Source of the DNA: Paenibacillus sp. HW567
Lineage (GTDB): Bacteria > Bacillota > Bacilli > Paenibacillales > Paenibacillaceae
Assembly: GCF_000374185.1 (NCBI RefSeq)
Contig: NZ_KB910518.1
Location: forward strand, 5,236,300-5,300,299
Direction: 5' to 3'
DNA length: 64,000 nucleotides
Shown here: piece by piece, positions 1 through 8,969 of the stretch
Numbering within the stretch: position 1 is the first letter of the stretch
Layout of the letters: the number at the start of each line of letters is the position of its first letter
Translations under genes and position numbers: made by a program
Notes under the pieces: generated by a model
Seen by the model: the letters and a program-made list of their open reading frames with translations, nothing else
Databases searched by the model: none
What the model was told of the DNA's origin: nothing

Positions 1-763
1 AGAGAGCATCAACATTCAATGTCTGTCCTTCCAAAATTTTATTGGGGATTCTTACAAAAACCACGTCGGCAATTCCTTCTGTTTCACCCTGGGTATCTAT
101 ATTAATGCTTTCGATTCGATTTTCACTAAAGGATACTTTCATTGGAAGGTTTCCGCTGTGGCCTATTGCATTCACCTCGTACACACCCGGTTTAAAAGTA
201 AACTCCTCTTCCTCGTTGAGCTGATTCGAAATTTTGGCAAAACGCAGGAAACGCAGGAAACATATCTCCAGAAAATCTATCGTTCCTTCATTGTTAAGGT
301 CACCCGAGTCATCAAACGCCTTATTTGCACTCCCAAGTAGAAACTCATACCCTGGCATTACATTAGCATCTACCCCTGGCGCATCTAGAATTTGACGAAG
401 ATGTAACTGTGCACGGGAGGACCCCTGTGTACCAAGCGAAGCCCCCAATATCATCACTGGTTTTCCAGCAAGCGGATGAATCTCGAAGCTCAGCCATTCC
501 AGCAGGCTTTTAAGAGCGGAGGGGATTGAATGGTTATACTCTGGAGTTGCAATAATTACACCATCACTTGCAATAATCTTCTCATTGAACGTTTGTATGA
601 CTTTACTGTTGGACTGATTATCGGATTGATTAAACATGGGGACATCTGTAATTTCAAGTATTTCAATCTCTGCCCTTGACGCAAAGTGTTTTTTCATAAA
701 CTGAAGAAGCTTGCGGTTATAAGATTTTTTGGCATTAGTCCCAACGATTGCTATGAATTTCAT
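1..763 (-). CDS. Flavin reductase / FMN_bind flavoprotein, 3' part outside window
   Basis: Partial gene starting at 763 and running off the left edge; about 254 residues are visible. Residues 1-190 form an NADPH-dependent FMN reductase (flavodoxin-like) domain with the motifs ATPEYNHSIPSALKS and GASLGTQGSSRAQ. A second domain with FMN_bind features follows, and the window ends inside what looks like the flavinylation motif: the last residues read VDAL, where the family has D-[AI]-[LI]-SGAT with a Thr that carries FMN. This order matches the NADH-dependent fumarate/acrylate-type reductases in which FMN reductase, FMN_bind and FAD-binding domains are fused. It lies 14 bp behind a paralogous flavin reductase, and an ApbE flavin transferase lies nearby on the other strand. 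The terminal acceptor substrate cannot be told from here. Confidence 0.8.
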   Translation of the reverse strand, partial: MKFIAIVGTNAKKSYNRKLLQFMKKHFASRAEIEILEITDVPMFNQSDNQSNSKVIQTFNEKIIASDGVIIATPEYNHSIPSALKSLLEWLSFEIHPLAGKPVMILGASLGTQGSSRAQLHLRQILDAPGVDANVMPGYEFLLGSANKAFDDSGDLNNEGTIDFLEICFLRFLRFAKISNQLNEEEEFTFKPGVYEVNAIGHSGNLPMKVSFSENRIESINIDTQGETEGIADVVFVRIPNKILEGQTLNVDAL

Positions 764-777
764 TTATATTAGCCCCC

Positions 778-1377
778 TTAATCTTGCCAAGAGAATTTTT
801 TTGCTTTTTTATTCAGCATCTTTTTTGCCAGAAGTTCGGTTGTAATATCCGTAAACAGAACAAATTCCCTGAAGATTTCATCAAGCTCCAACACCTTGTC
901 AGAGTAAATGAGATTACCTGTGCTATCAAAAGCACCCTGTGATTTTCCTAAAAGGAACTCACTGCTTGGCATAATTCTGGCAGCAAGCTCAGGCGAATCA
1001 AGGATTTGTCTAAGATGTGCTTGTGCCCTGGAAGAACCAAGTGCGCCATGAGAGGCCCCCACGATTAAAACAGGCTTGTCTGTAAGTGACTGACTCGTGT
1101 AACTAATCCATTCCAGAGCACTTTTTAAAACCGCAGGTATGGCATGATCATACTCTGGTGTTGCTATTATTACTCCATCGGCTTTGAGAATTTTATCAGA
1201 TAGCTCTGCTACCTTGTCAGGAATATCAGAGTCCTCCGGTTCCATAAAGGCAGGTAAATCCTTGATTTCATATAGTTCAATCTCCGCCTCACTAGAAAAA
1301 TGCTTTTGCATAAATTGAAGCAGCATGCGGTTAGTTGACACATCTGAATTAGTGCCTACGATTGCTAAATAATTCAT
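778..1377 (-). CDS. NADPH-dependent FMN reductase family protein
   Basis: A 199-residue flavodoxin-fold flavin reductase. It shares most of its motifs with the N-terminal domain of the next gene downstream: an IVGTN start, ATPEYDHAIPAVLKSALEW and GASHGALGSSRAQAHLRQIL. The start at 1377 is chosen because AAAGGGG sits 6-7 bases before it; upstream in-frame starts lack a ribosome site. It is the first gene of a two-gene operon, 14 bp before the fused flavoprotein, so it probably supplies electrons or a second reductase subunit to it (inference). It is divergent from a LysR regulator. Confidence 0.85.
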   Translation of the reverse strand: MNYLAIVGTNSDVSTNRMLLQFMQKHFSSEAEIELYEIKDLPAFMEPEDSDIPDKVAELSDKILKADGVIIATPEYDHAIPAVLKSALEWISYTSQSLTDKPVLIVGASHGALGSSRAQAHLRQILDSPELAARIMPSSEFLLGKSQGAFDSTGNLIYSDKVLELDEIFREFVLFTDITTELLAKKMLNKKAKKFSWQD

Positions 1378-1445
1378 GGTAATCCCCTTTCTGCTCAGTA
1401 AACTTAAGATATTACCCGTTTGTATAACGTAACATATCAATTAAA

Positions 1446-1495
1446 TAGTTATCTAATAGTTATTTATTGAGGTTTGATAACTAAATTGTTATAAT
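1446..1495 (+). promoter_or_regulatory. LysR-gene promoter with TAGTTAT operator-like repeats
   Basis: In the 170-bp divergent space, TAGTTAT occurs at 1446-1452 and 1457-1463, and its inverted copy ATAACTA at 1477-1483. TTGAGG (1467-1472) and TATAAT (1490-1495) are 17 bp apart and form a good promoter for the rightward LysR gene. The repeats overlap it, as expected for an autoregulating LysR protein that also controls the leftward flavin operon. Role inferred from position. Confidence 0.55.
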
Positions 1496-1547
1496 TAAGG
1501 CTAACCCAAACATGTTATTTTTTTCACAAGGCAGGGTGAGGTGAACC

Positions 1548-2462
1548 ATGTCAAAATTACATTCTCAGGATATCCTGTACTATATTGATACTCTTTTGAA
1601 ATACAGTAATTATGGTAAGGCCGCTAAATCACTTTATATTTCTCAGCCTTATTTGACGCAGGTTATAAAAAAAGTCGAAAGCCAGTTGAACTGTGAGCTA
1701 ATCAATCGTAGCAAGCTGCCCTACAGATTAACCGAGCAGGGAAAAATATACTACCAGTATTTAACCTCATTAGAAAATAGCTATGCAAAGCTTCTTAGGG
1801 AGATATCAGACGTATCGAATACAGACAGCAAGGTCATAAAGATAGGAGTGCTTCCTAGCCTTGGTTCTTACCTTATGCCCCTTTTTATTCCCATCTTTTT
1901 AGATATTCACCCTACTTGTAAAATAAATCTTTTGGAGGATTTACCTGAAAAAAATGAGAAACTCATACAAAATAATGAGTTGGACTTTTGGATTGGGCAA
2001 AATTCGAGCAATATTTCTCCAAACTTGAACTCGGTTAGCTGGGGCAGACATAGCTATCGGGCTATTATCCCACGCTGCAGTGAATTATACCAAAAAGATG
2101 TAGCGATCATCCCGGAAGAAACTATTGAGATCAGTAAAATTTTGAGTCAAAAGCTGATTCTGACTTCCAAGGGGTCTGCGATCAGAAAACAGATAGATCA
2201 ACTGTTAAGTGTCTATAAGATACAACCCGAAATCATTATGGAAAGCAACGATATATACACTGTACTTAAGCTTGCACAGCATAATTTGGGTCTGACCTTT
2301 GTGCCTGAAAGTATCAATATCGAAGAGTGCCCCTCTGAATACAATCTATATCAAATTCCCGTAGATAAGATGAGTTTGGATTATTTTATAGCATATCATG
2401 CCGAAAGAACACTAACTAATGTTGATCATGACCTGATAAACACCTTTCTGACTCATGGATAA
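1548..2462 (+). CDS. LysR family transcriptional regulator
   Basis: 304 residues. An N-terminal winged helix-turn-helix (about 1-60) contains KYSNYGKAAKSLYISQPYLT, followed by a linker helix and an effector-binding domain starting near residue 92 (VIKIGVLPSLGSYLM). Length is normal for the family. A GTGAGGTG ribosome site precedes the ATG. It is transcribed away from the flavin reductase operon and is followed 24 bp later by apbE on the same strand, so it probably regulates both the reductase and its flavinylation enzyme. The inducer is unknown. Confidence 0.9.
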   Translation: MSKLHSQDILYYIDTLLKYSNYGKAAKSLYISQPYLTQVIKKVESQLNCELINRSKLPYRLTEQGKIYYQYLTSLENSYAKLLREISDVSNTDSKVIKIGVLPSLGSYLMPLFIPIFLDIHPTCKINLLEDLPEKNEKLIQNNELDFWIGQNSSNISPNLNSVSWGRHSYRAIIPRCSELYQKDVAIIPEETIEISKILSQKLILTSKGSAIRKQIDQLLSVYKIQPEIIMESNDIYTVLKLAQHNLGLTFVPESINIEECPSEYNLYQIPVDKMSLDYFIAYHAERTLTNVDHDLINTFLTHG

Positions 2463-2486
2463 AAATGTGCGATGTAGGAGGCTGCA

Positions 2487-3425
2487 ATGAATGAGTATAC
2501 ACAAATTATACATCTCATGGGAACAAAAATATCCCTCTATTTAAAAGCACCGGATGCTGAGAAGCTCGCCCATGAAGCAGTGAATATGCTGATACGTTAT
2601 GAAGAAGTCTTCAGTGCCAATAGTGATAACTCACAGCTTGCGATGCTAAAAAAAACGGCTGCATTAAGTCCGCAACAGGTGGACGAGGAACTGTATGAAC
2701 TTATAAAAACAGGAAAGCAACACAGTCTGCATGAAAATTCATATTTAAATATTGCGATAGGCCCATTAATAAAATTATGGAGAATAGGGTTCCGCGAGGC
2801 ACATGTGCCAGAAGCTGGAGAGATCGAGAAGGTGCTGGAGCTTCTACACCCTGAGAATATACAGCTCGATGATGAGCAACTCAGCATTTATTTCTTAAAA
2901 AAGGGCATGGAGATAGATCTTGGAGCTATCGCTAAGGGTTATTTTGCCGATAAGGTTATGGAATTATTTAAGTTAAATGGGGCTATCTCGGCTATGGTAG
3001 ATATGGGAGGCAATGTTCTTGTTTATGGAGATTCACCCTCCGGAGGCAGTGACTGGAAAGTCGGAATACAGAATCCCTTTTTACCAAGAGGAAATGCGGC
3101 AGCACTTGTCAGAATCAGAGATCAATCCGTTGTTACGTCAGGAATCTATGAGCGAGTGCTTGAAAAGGGAGACAGTAAATACCATCATATATTTAACAGC
3201 AGAACAGGCTACCCGATAGAAAGTAACGTCGCTTCTTTAACTGTTATTGCTGACAGGTCATTGGACTGCGATATCTATTCTACAGAATTGTTCGGATTAG
3301 ATGCTGCTTCAATTATCCATAGAGTTAACGGAATGAAGGATATGGAAGCTGCCGTAATAACGATGGACGGAAAACTGGCCTGCACAGCTAATCTTAGAGG
3401 AAGAATAGATCCCTTAAATACCTGA
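2487..3425 (+). CDS. apbE: ApbE family FMN:protein flavin transferase
   Basis: 312 residues with ApbE signatures: MEIDLGAIAKGYFADKVME, MVDMGGNVLVYG, VVTSGIYER and HIFNSRTGYPI. ApbE uses FAD and Mg2+ to attach FMN covalently to a Thr in FMN_bind domains. No lipoprotein signal peptide is visible, so this version should act in the cytosol; that fits a cytosolic partner such as the FMN_bind flavoprotein at the left edge. A TAGGAGG site precedes the ATG. Same-strand neighbour of the LysR gene. Only the specific pairing with the left-edge flavoprotein is inferred. Confidence 0.92.
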   Translation: MNEYTQIIHLMGTKISLYLKAPDAEKLAHEAVNMLIRYEEVFSANSDNSQLAMLKKTAALSPQQVDEELYELIKTGKQHSLHENSYLNIAIGPLIKLWRIGFREAHVPEAGEIEKVLELLHPENIQLDDEQLSIYFLKKGMEIDLGAIAKGYFADKVMELFKLNGAISAMVDMGGNVLVYGDSPSGGSDWKVGIQNPFLPRGNAAALVRIRDQSVVTSGIYERVLEKGDSKYHHIFNSRTGYPIESNVASLTVIADRSLDCDIYSTELFGLDAASIIHRVNGMKDMEAAVITMDGKLACTANLRGRIDPLNT

Positions 3426-3530
3426 GGGAGGGCCGCTCCACGCCTTCAGTCCTTGATTATATAATTCATAAACATGACATACTGCTGTCACTCCCCCATG
3501 CTATAACTAAGCTAAAAACGAGGTGTGCGT

Positions 3531-4051
3531 ATGGCAAGCTATGAATATTTGTCTAAAGCGGACTTAGTGGAAAGTATCCACGCCAAATATGTGCTTCTGG
3601 ACGCAGAATTTGAGAACATAGGTAACAGCCAGCGGGATACCAGAATACCCGAGGTGGATAAAACCCCGGCGGAAATCATCGCCTACCAGCTTGGCTGGCT
3701 TCAGCTTGTGATGGGCTGGGATGAAGCCGAACGGGAAGGCCGTGAAGTGGTCATGCCCGCCCCGGGCTATAAATGGAACCAGCTTGGCGGACTGTACCAG
3801 TCCTTTTACGAGACATACGCCGAATATTCCATTTCTGAGCTGCGGGACTTATTCCGACAGGCGGAGCAGCAGTGGCTGGACTGGGTCGGCACATTGACGG
3901 GGAAGAGCTTTTCACACAAGGCGTCCGCAAATGGACAGGCAATAAGGAGAACTGGCCGATGGCCAGATGGATTCACATCAATTCGGCTGCCCCTTTCACA
4001 ACCTTCCGGGCAAAGGTCAGAAAGTGGAAGAAATACAGCGTTCAGGTGTAA
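3531..4051 (+). pseudogene. ClbS/DfsB-like (DUF1706) gene with frameshift
   Basis: The first about 120 codons read as a ClbS/DfsB four-helix protein (YEYLSKADLVESIHAKYVLL, DKTPAEIIAYQLGWLQLVMG, APGYKWNQLGGLYQSFY). Near 3885-3905 the homologous reading moves to another frame: ELFTQGVRKW, ENWPMARWIHINSAAPF and FRAKVRKWKK, ending at TAA 4049-4051. The original frame instead runs on into low-quality sequence until 4163. A single-base change around the GGGG run would join the two parts. The start at 3531 is chosen over GTG 3525 because the AGGTG ribosome site would overlap the latter. It is either inactivated or a sequencing error. Family members act as small protective proteins; the target here is unknown. 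Confidence 0.75.
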
Positions 4052-4126
4052 AGCGGGTCTAGCGGGAAAGAGCATCCGCCGGAATCGAGTCCCGGGTCTC
4101 TCTCCCGCTGAATCTAAGGCTTATGC

Positions 4127-4402
4127 TCACCTTCTGCCGCTTGTTCCGCCGTCCGTTCCTTGACCTTGCCCTTGACCGCCGTTTCTTTGTGTTCTCCCAT
4201 TCATACCGGGGCCGCCGCCATCCATGCCACGGCCTCCCCCGTTAAAATTCATGCCGCCGTTCCTTCCCGGGAACCCGTTCATCCTGGAGCCGGAGTCCGA
4301 ATCCGTGATCTTTTGGGCGGTTATAGCCTCACACGAGGCAAGCACCATAGAGCAGGCAAGCACTACGATCAGCAAAGAGATATACCCTCTCTTAGTCCGC
4401 AT
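4127..4402 (-). CDS. Small Gly/Asn/Arg-rich lipoprotein
   Basis: 91 residues. A lysine/arginine-led hydrophobic segment ends in a lipobox (VLASC, Cys24), so the mature protein should be lipid-anchored outside the membrane. The rest is low-complexity and rich in Gly, Asn and Arg (GGMNFNGGGRGMDGGGPGMN). It overlaps the 3' end of the upstream glycosyltransferase by 11 bp, indicating translational coupling. I do not recognise the family; a cell-surface role is inferred from the lipobox only. Confidence 0.6.
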   Translation of the reverse strand: MRTKRGYISLLIVVLACSMVLASCEAITAQKITDSDSGSRMNGFPGRNGGMNFNGGGRGMDGGGPGMNGRTQRNGGQGQGQGTDGGTSGRR

Positions 4403-5957
4403 CTTTTGCCCCCCTTTTCCTGAACATATAATTATAGACGTCTTTAAATCCCATGTAGGACAACACGATCAAGAGCGGATACACCGGATAAATATACCGG
4501 GATTTGATCTCCCATAACAGGTAGAACCCGATGAACCCGAGCACCACCAGTATCAAGGAGGTCTCCTCGAACCTTTTGGCTAAGATGCCGCCGATCAACC
4601 GGACGAGAATGAAACAGTACATCAGAAAATTCATCACATACAGCACCCAGAGCAGCCCGCTTCTGTACTTCGAATCTCCCTTGAACAAATCCGAAGCAAA
4701 CGTACTATACACATAGCGGTCCATCACAAAGCCCATTCTTCCTCCATTGCCGGACGAGCTATCATTGCCAAGGCCGTATCTTTCCATCTGATAGGTCCCT
4801 TCCGTCCAGGTCCATACCAGCTTCTTATAGTACATTTCCACTAATTCGCCCACCGTGGCGCCGGAGATTTTATTGCGGATAGATTCCTTGAACAGCTCCA
4901 CACTTTCCGCCTTGTTATAGTTCGCTTCTCTCTGGTAGATGTTGTAGCTCTCCTGGTTATCCCAGAACCCCAGCGTCTCCAGATTGATCCCCATATTCAG
5001 CCACATATAGACAGGTGCGGAATTTCGGCTCACCGGCTCATCTACGATGCCCGTTCCCTGCAGCACGGCATTCTGAGTCCAGCCCGGAACGTTGAACAGC
5101 AGAACCGTTAAGCACAAAGCAGCGATAGCCTTCCTGACGCCCAGAGCACGCAAGCTGAACAAAAGACTAGCAATTATGGCGATTAAAAAGATGATCCCGA
5201 TGCTTCTGAAATAATTGCCGATAGCCAACAGGATTGCCGCAAGCAGAATATCCTTCATAGACTTACTTCGGATGAACCGGATGGCGAAATATAAAGCGCT
5301 GGTCAGAAAAGCCGTCGCAATTACATCGTTATAAATAAGATTGCTCATGAACAGGGACGGAATATAGGTTGCGGCAAATACCAGAACACCATAGTCATGC
5401 TGCTTGGACTTATAGTCCAGCTCCTTATACAGCAAGTAGATCATTAGCGTCGTGACAAGTGAGAACAGGATGTTGAATATTTTGATTACCAGATAGTTAT
5501 CGGGAAATAACTGCAGCAGCGTTTTTAGGTACAGGACGATGGAGAACTGGAATGGGAACATGTGCAGATATCCCCCCGTTTGAAAGGAGGAATAATCCTT
5601 CCGATACAGCATATCCATTGCCAGTGACAGCACCGTTTGCGAATCATCCGTCGGCAGTCTGGTGAACAGGAAGATGATCACAATTTGAATGGCAAAAGAA
5701 AACAGGAGCGTAGCCGGAATCACGATTTTGGCGCTGTACCTGTTAAGCCTCAAGCCCATTCTGTACAGGACGAAGCTGAGTGCAAGGACGATTGCAATCA
5801 GCGCTATAAAAAGAACCGGCTGCTGCTGCTCCAGCACCGGCTTATCGCCAAATGCGAAATAGTTATACTCCGCCCTGAGAAAAAAAGAGGAAGCGATAAA
5901 AAGCGCTGTAAAAAAAGCAAACATGAAATACAATATTCGCTGAGTTCCCCTTATCAA
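4392..5957 (-). CDS. GT39/ArnT-like membrane glycosyltransferase
   Basis: 521 residues with roughly ten or more hydrophobic segments, typical of GT-C glycosyltransferases that use polyprenyl-phosphate sugars. The loop after the second or third membrane segment contains LPTDDSQTVLSLAMDMLYR, matching the acidic catalytic pair of this fold, followed by GGYLHMFPFQFSIVLY. The C-terminal part has LLWEIKSRYIYPVYPLL, a motif common at the end of GT39/GT83-like proteins. It is translationally coupled to a small lipoprotein gene. Likely substrate is a cell-wall polymer or protein; this is inferred. Confidence 0.75.
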   Translation of the reverse strand: MIRGTQRILYFMFAFFTALFIASSFFLRAEYNYFAFGDKPVLEQQQPVLFIALIAIVLALSFVLYRMGLRLNRYSAKIVIPATLLFSFAIQIVIIFLFTRLPTDDSQTVLSLAMDMLYRKDYSSFQTGGYLHMFPFQFSIVLYLKTLLQLFPDNYLVIKIFNILFSLVTTLMIYLLYKELDYKSKQHDYGVLVFAATYIPSLFMSNLIYNDVIATAFLTSALYFAIRFIRSKSMKDILLAAILLAIGNYFRSIGIIFLIAIIASLLFSLRALGVRKAIAALCLTVLLFNVPGWTQNAVLQGTGIVDEPVSRNSAPVYMWLNMGINLETLGFWDNQESYNIYQREANYNKAESVELFKESIRNKISGATVGELVEMYYKKLVWTWTEGTYQMERYGLGNDSSSGNGGRMGFVMDRYVYSTFASDLFKGDSKYRSGLLWVLYVMNFLMYCFILVRLIGGILAKRFEETSLILVVLGFIGFYLLWEIKSRYIYPVYPLLIVLSYMGFKDVYNYMFRKRGAKDAD

Positions 5958-6179
5958 TGGATAACCTCCTAAAAGTTTTGTGAGCGATGCTTCGTCGATA
6001 TGGCTTCAAACAAAACTAGCTTCGAAAGCATATTCTTACGGCAATGGGATAGAAGTATTATAAACACCTAATCTGAAAAACAGATGAATGTCCACAACTT
6101 TTGCATTTTGTAGTAGTATGAAAATATATCCATAATCATTATGTTAAATAATTTCTATTTTTGTTAAGGAGTGTGTCTA

Positions 6180-7169
6180 TTGAAGGAGCCTTATACAGCC
6201 AGGCTTGAATTATTCGCGGAAAACTCGCAGCGGGTTAAGAAGGTCTTCGTCTGGAAAAATCCAATGGTCAACCGGCTCTCGGCGCTGCTCTACACCGCGG
6301 AGAACAAAATTGCCGACGATGAAGCGATCCGGGCGAGCTATGAGCTAATCAAGGATAATACCGGAAGCTTCTCGGCGTTTAGAGGGAATTCTGTAATCAG
6401 TATTGCCGCGATGCTCTCTCTTTCCGCCCACAAGGGGACGCAGCTTACAAACACTATGGCCGTGTATGAGCTGTTGAAGAACGTCAAATTCAGAGCCTCG
6501 GATTATCTCGTCATTGCCGCCTATCAGATTGCTGCCAATACGGCGCCGGAGCATTTTCAACGGACTGTAGAACGGACAAAAGCATTCTACGACGGCATGA
6601 AGGCGAAGCACCGTTTCCTCACAGGACAGGACGACTATATTTTCGCCGCGATGCTCGGCCTTTCCGATATTGATGTTCACAGCGGTGTTGAACGCATGGA
6701 GCAGCTCTATGCAACGCTGAAGCCCGAGTTCCTGTCCGGGAACAGCGTGCAGGCTCTAACCCAGGTGCTGGTTCTTGGAGGAGATTCCTCAGAGTCAGCT
6801 TTCCGGGTAATCGCCTTAAGCGATGCCTTCCGTGATCGGGGCCTTCGAATGGACAAAGAATATACCCTGTCCTCGCTTGGCGTACTGTCGCTGCTTCCCG
6901 GCAGCAAGGAGAATATCGTGAACGATGTCTCAGAGACGTACGATTTTTTGCGCACCAAAAAGGGCTTCGGCAGTTGGTCCATTACGAAGCAGGAATTGCT
7001 GCTGCTGTCGGCCGGGCTGGTGGCATTTAAGTATGTGGATGAGGTGAAAAGCGGCGTTGTGAGCACGGTGCTCTCCACCAGCATTACCAATATTGTGATT
7101 GCGCAGCAAGCCGCAAGTGCGGCGGCTGCGGCAACGGCGGCAGCAGCAGCGGCGACCTCAGGGAATTAA
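6180..7169 (+). CDS. DUF4003 family protein
   Basis: 329 residues starting MKEPYTARLELFAENSQRVK. TTG at 6180 is preferred because AAGGAG (6166-6171) sits 8 bases upstream; the in-frame GTG at 6171 would overlap that site. The sequence matches the helical DUF4003 family (NPMVNRLSALLYTAENK, LLSAGLVAFKY). The last about 25 residues are an Ala-rich tail. No function is established. It lies 24 bp before the ABC exporter pair and may be co-transcribed with it. Confidence 0.8.
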   Translation: MKEPYTARLELFAENSQRVKKVFVWKNPMVNRLSALLYTAENKIADDEAIRASYELIKDNTGSFSAFRGNSVISIAAMLSLSAHKGTQLTNTMAVYELLKNVKFRASDYLVIAAYQIAANTAPEHFQRTVERTKAFYDGMKAKHRFLTGQDDYIFAAMLGLSDIDVHSGVERMEQLYATLKPEFLSGNSVQALTQVLVLGGDSSESAFRVIALSDAFRDRGLRMDKEYTLSSLGVLSLLPGSKENIVNDVSETYDFLRTKKGFGSWSITKQELLLLSAGLVAFKYVDEVKSGVVSTVLSTSITNIVIAQQAASAAAAATAAAAAATSGN

Positions 7170-7193
7170 GAACACACAGAAACAGGTGATCAG

Positions 7194-8969
7194 ATGTTTG
7201 AATTAAAATGGCTGTGGCAGAATCTGGAGGGCAACCGGGCGCGGTATATTCTGGCGCTGTGTCTATCGGTAATTGGCTCAAGTCTGACCATAGTGAACCC
7301 GTACCTTAGCCAGCGCATTGTCGATACGTTTATTGCGGGCGACAATGCCATGCAGAATCTGACGGATAAGCGGGGGCTGCTTATTGCACTCTGCCTTGGG
7401 ATGATCGGATTCTCCCTGCTGCGCACAGGTCTTGCATATCTAACGACCATGCAGTATGAGTGGTCCTCACAGAACATGCTCTACCGTATCCGCATTTATC
7501 TGTATAACAAGATTCAGGGACAAGACAGAGAATATTACGACCATAACCGTACAGGCGATTTGATGACCAAAATGACAGGCGACCTCGATATGGTCCGGCA
7601 CTCGATGGCATGGATTATCAAAACAATCATTGAATCCTTCACCATCTTCGTTGCCGCCGTTATCTATTTCTTCACCATTGATACCGGGCTGACGCTGTGG
7701 ATGCTGACGCTGGCGCCGCTGATTTTTATCGTGGCCTACATATTTGCCAAACACGTCCGGCCTATGTATGTGGACCTGCGTGAACGGCTGTCCCAGCTTA
7801 ACACCACTACCCAGGAGAATATTTCAGGCAACCGGGTAGTCAAGGCTTTCGCGCGTGAAGAATTCGAGATTGAGAAATTCACGGAGAAGAATGTCAACTT
7901 TTCCACGGCGAACAAAAAAGCCGCACTCGTCTGGCTCGATTACTTTCCGTATCTGGAAACCTTCGCCCAGGCCTTCAACGTTATCCTGTTGCTGTCCGGC
8001 GGACTGTTCCTGATGAACGGCCGGATCACCTTTGGCGAATTCGCAGCCTTCTCTTCACTGGTCTGGGCTATAGCTAACCCTATGCGCAACATCGGCATTA
8101 TTATTAATGATATTCAGCGTTTTTTTGCCAGCTTGAGCAAGATCGTCGAGATTTATTACGCCCATCCTTCGATTGTCAACGAGCATACGCCGGTGAGCAA
8201 ACGACGTTATGAAGGCCGCCTTGCCTTTGAGCATGTCAGCTTCAAATATGATAGCGCTACAGTGCTGAACGATGTCAGCTTCACGGTGGAGCCGGGGGAA
8301 ACGATTGCTATTATGGGCTCAACAGGCTCAGGCAAAACATCGCTCATTAATCTGATCCCGCGCTTCTATGATGTGTCCGGCGGGCGCGTGCTGGTAGACG
8401 GTGTGGATGTCCGTGAGCTGGAGCTGGATGAGCTGCGCGGCAACATCGGCATGGCGACCCAGGACGTGCTCCTGTTCTCCGATACCATCGACGGAAACAT
8501 CGCCTATGGCGACCCTGAATTGCCGGAGGAAAATGTAATCGAATATGCCGGACTGGCAGCCGCACATGACTTCATCTCGCGCATGCCTGAAGGGTATGAT
8601 ACCGTTGTCGGTGAACGCGGGGTCGGTCTGTCCGGAGGACAGAAGCAGCGTATTGCGCTCGCCCGTGCTCTGGCGGTCCACCGTCCCATTCTGATTCTGG
8701 ATGACACGACCTCCGCCGTCGATCTGGAGACCGAAGAGCATATTCAGAAAAGCCTGCGCGAGCTGGATTATCCCTGCACGAAGCTCATCATCGCACAGCG
8801 GGTATCCACCACAGCAGAGGCTGACCGTATCCTTATCCTGGACGGCGGACGGCTGATTGAGGAAGGCACCCACGCCGAGCTGCTGGCGCAGCGGGGGTAT
8901 TACTACGATGTATTTATGCTGCAGAACGAGGGTATTGGAAGGCAGGTGACCGCTCATGGCCAGAAATAA
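7194..8969 (+). CDS. ABC exporter half-transporter, degenerate ATP site subunit
   Basis: 591 residues: six-helix ABC exporter membrane domain (about 1-310) followed by an ATPase domain. Walker A GSTGSGKTS is near residue 373, signature LSGGQKQR near 478, Walker B LILDDTTSAVD near 500. The catalytic Glu after Walker B is Asp, and the H-loop His is Gln (IIAQRVS). Both changes mark the inactive nucleotide site found in heterodimeric exporters such as BmrC/BmrD, YheI/YheH or LmrC/LmrD. Its partner is the next gene, overlapping by 14 bp. Likely role is multidrug or lipid-like export; substrate unknown. Confidence 0.92.
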   Translation: MFELKWLWQNLEGNRARYILALCLSVIGSSLTIVNPYLSQRIVDTFIAGDNAMQNLTDKRGLLIALCLGMIGFSLLRTGLAYLTTMQYEWSSQNMLYRIRIYLYNKIQGQDREYYDHNRTGDLMTKMTGDLDMVRHSMAWIIKTIIESFTIFVAAVIYFFTIDTGLTLWMLTLAPLIFIVAYIFAKHVRPMYVDLRERLSQLNTTTQENISGNRVVKAFAREEFEIEKFTEKNVNFSTANKKAALVWLDYFPYLETFAQAFNVILLLSGGLFLMNGRITFGEFAAFSSLVWAIANPMRNIGIIINDIQRFFASLSKIVEIYYAHPSIVNEHTPVSKRRYEGRLAFEHVSFKYDSATVLNDVSFTVEPGETIAIMGSTGSGKTSLINLIPRFYDVSGGRVLVDGVDVRELELDELRGNIGMATQDVLLFSDTIDGNIAYGDPELPEENVIEYAGLAAAHDFISRMPEGYDTVVGERGVGLSGGQKQRIALARALAVHRPILILDDTTSAVDLETEEHIQKSLRELDYPCTKLIIAQRVSTTAEADRILILDGGRLIEEGTHAELLAQRGYYYDVFMLQNEGIGRQVTAHGQK

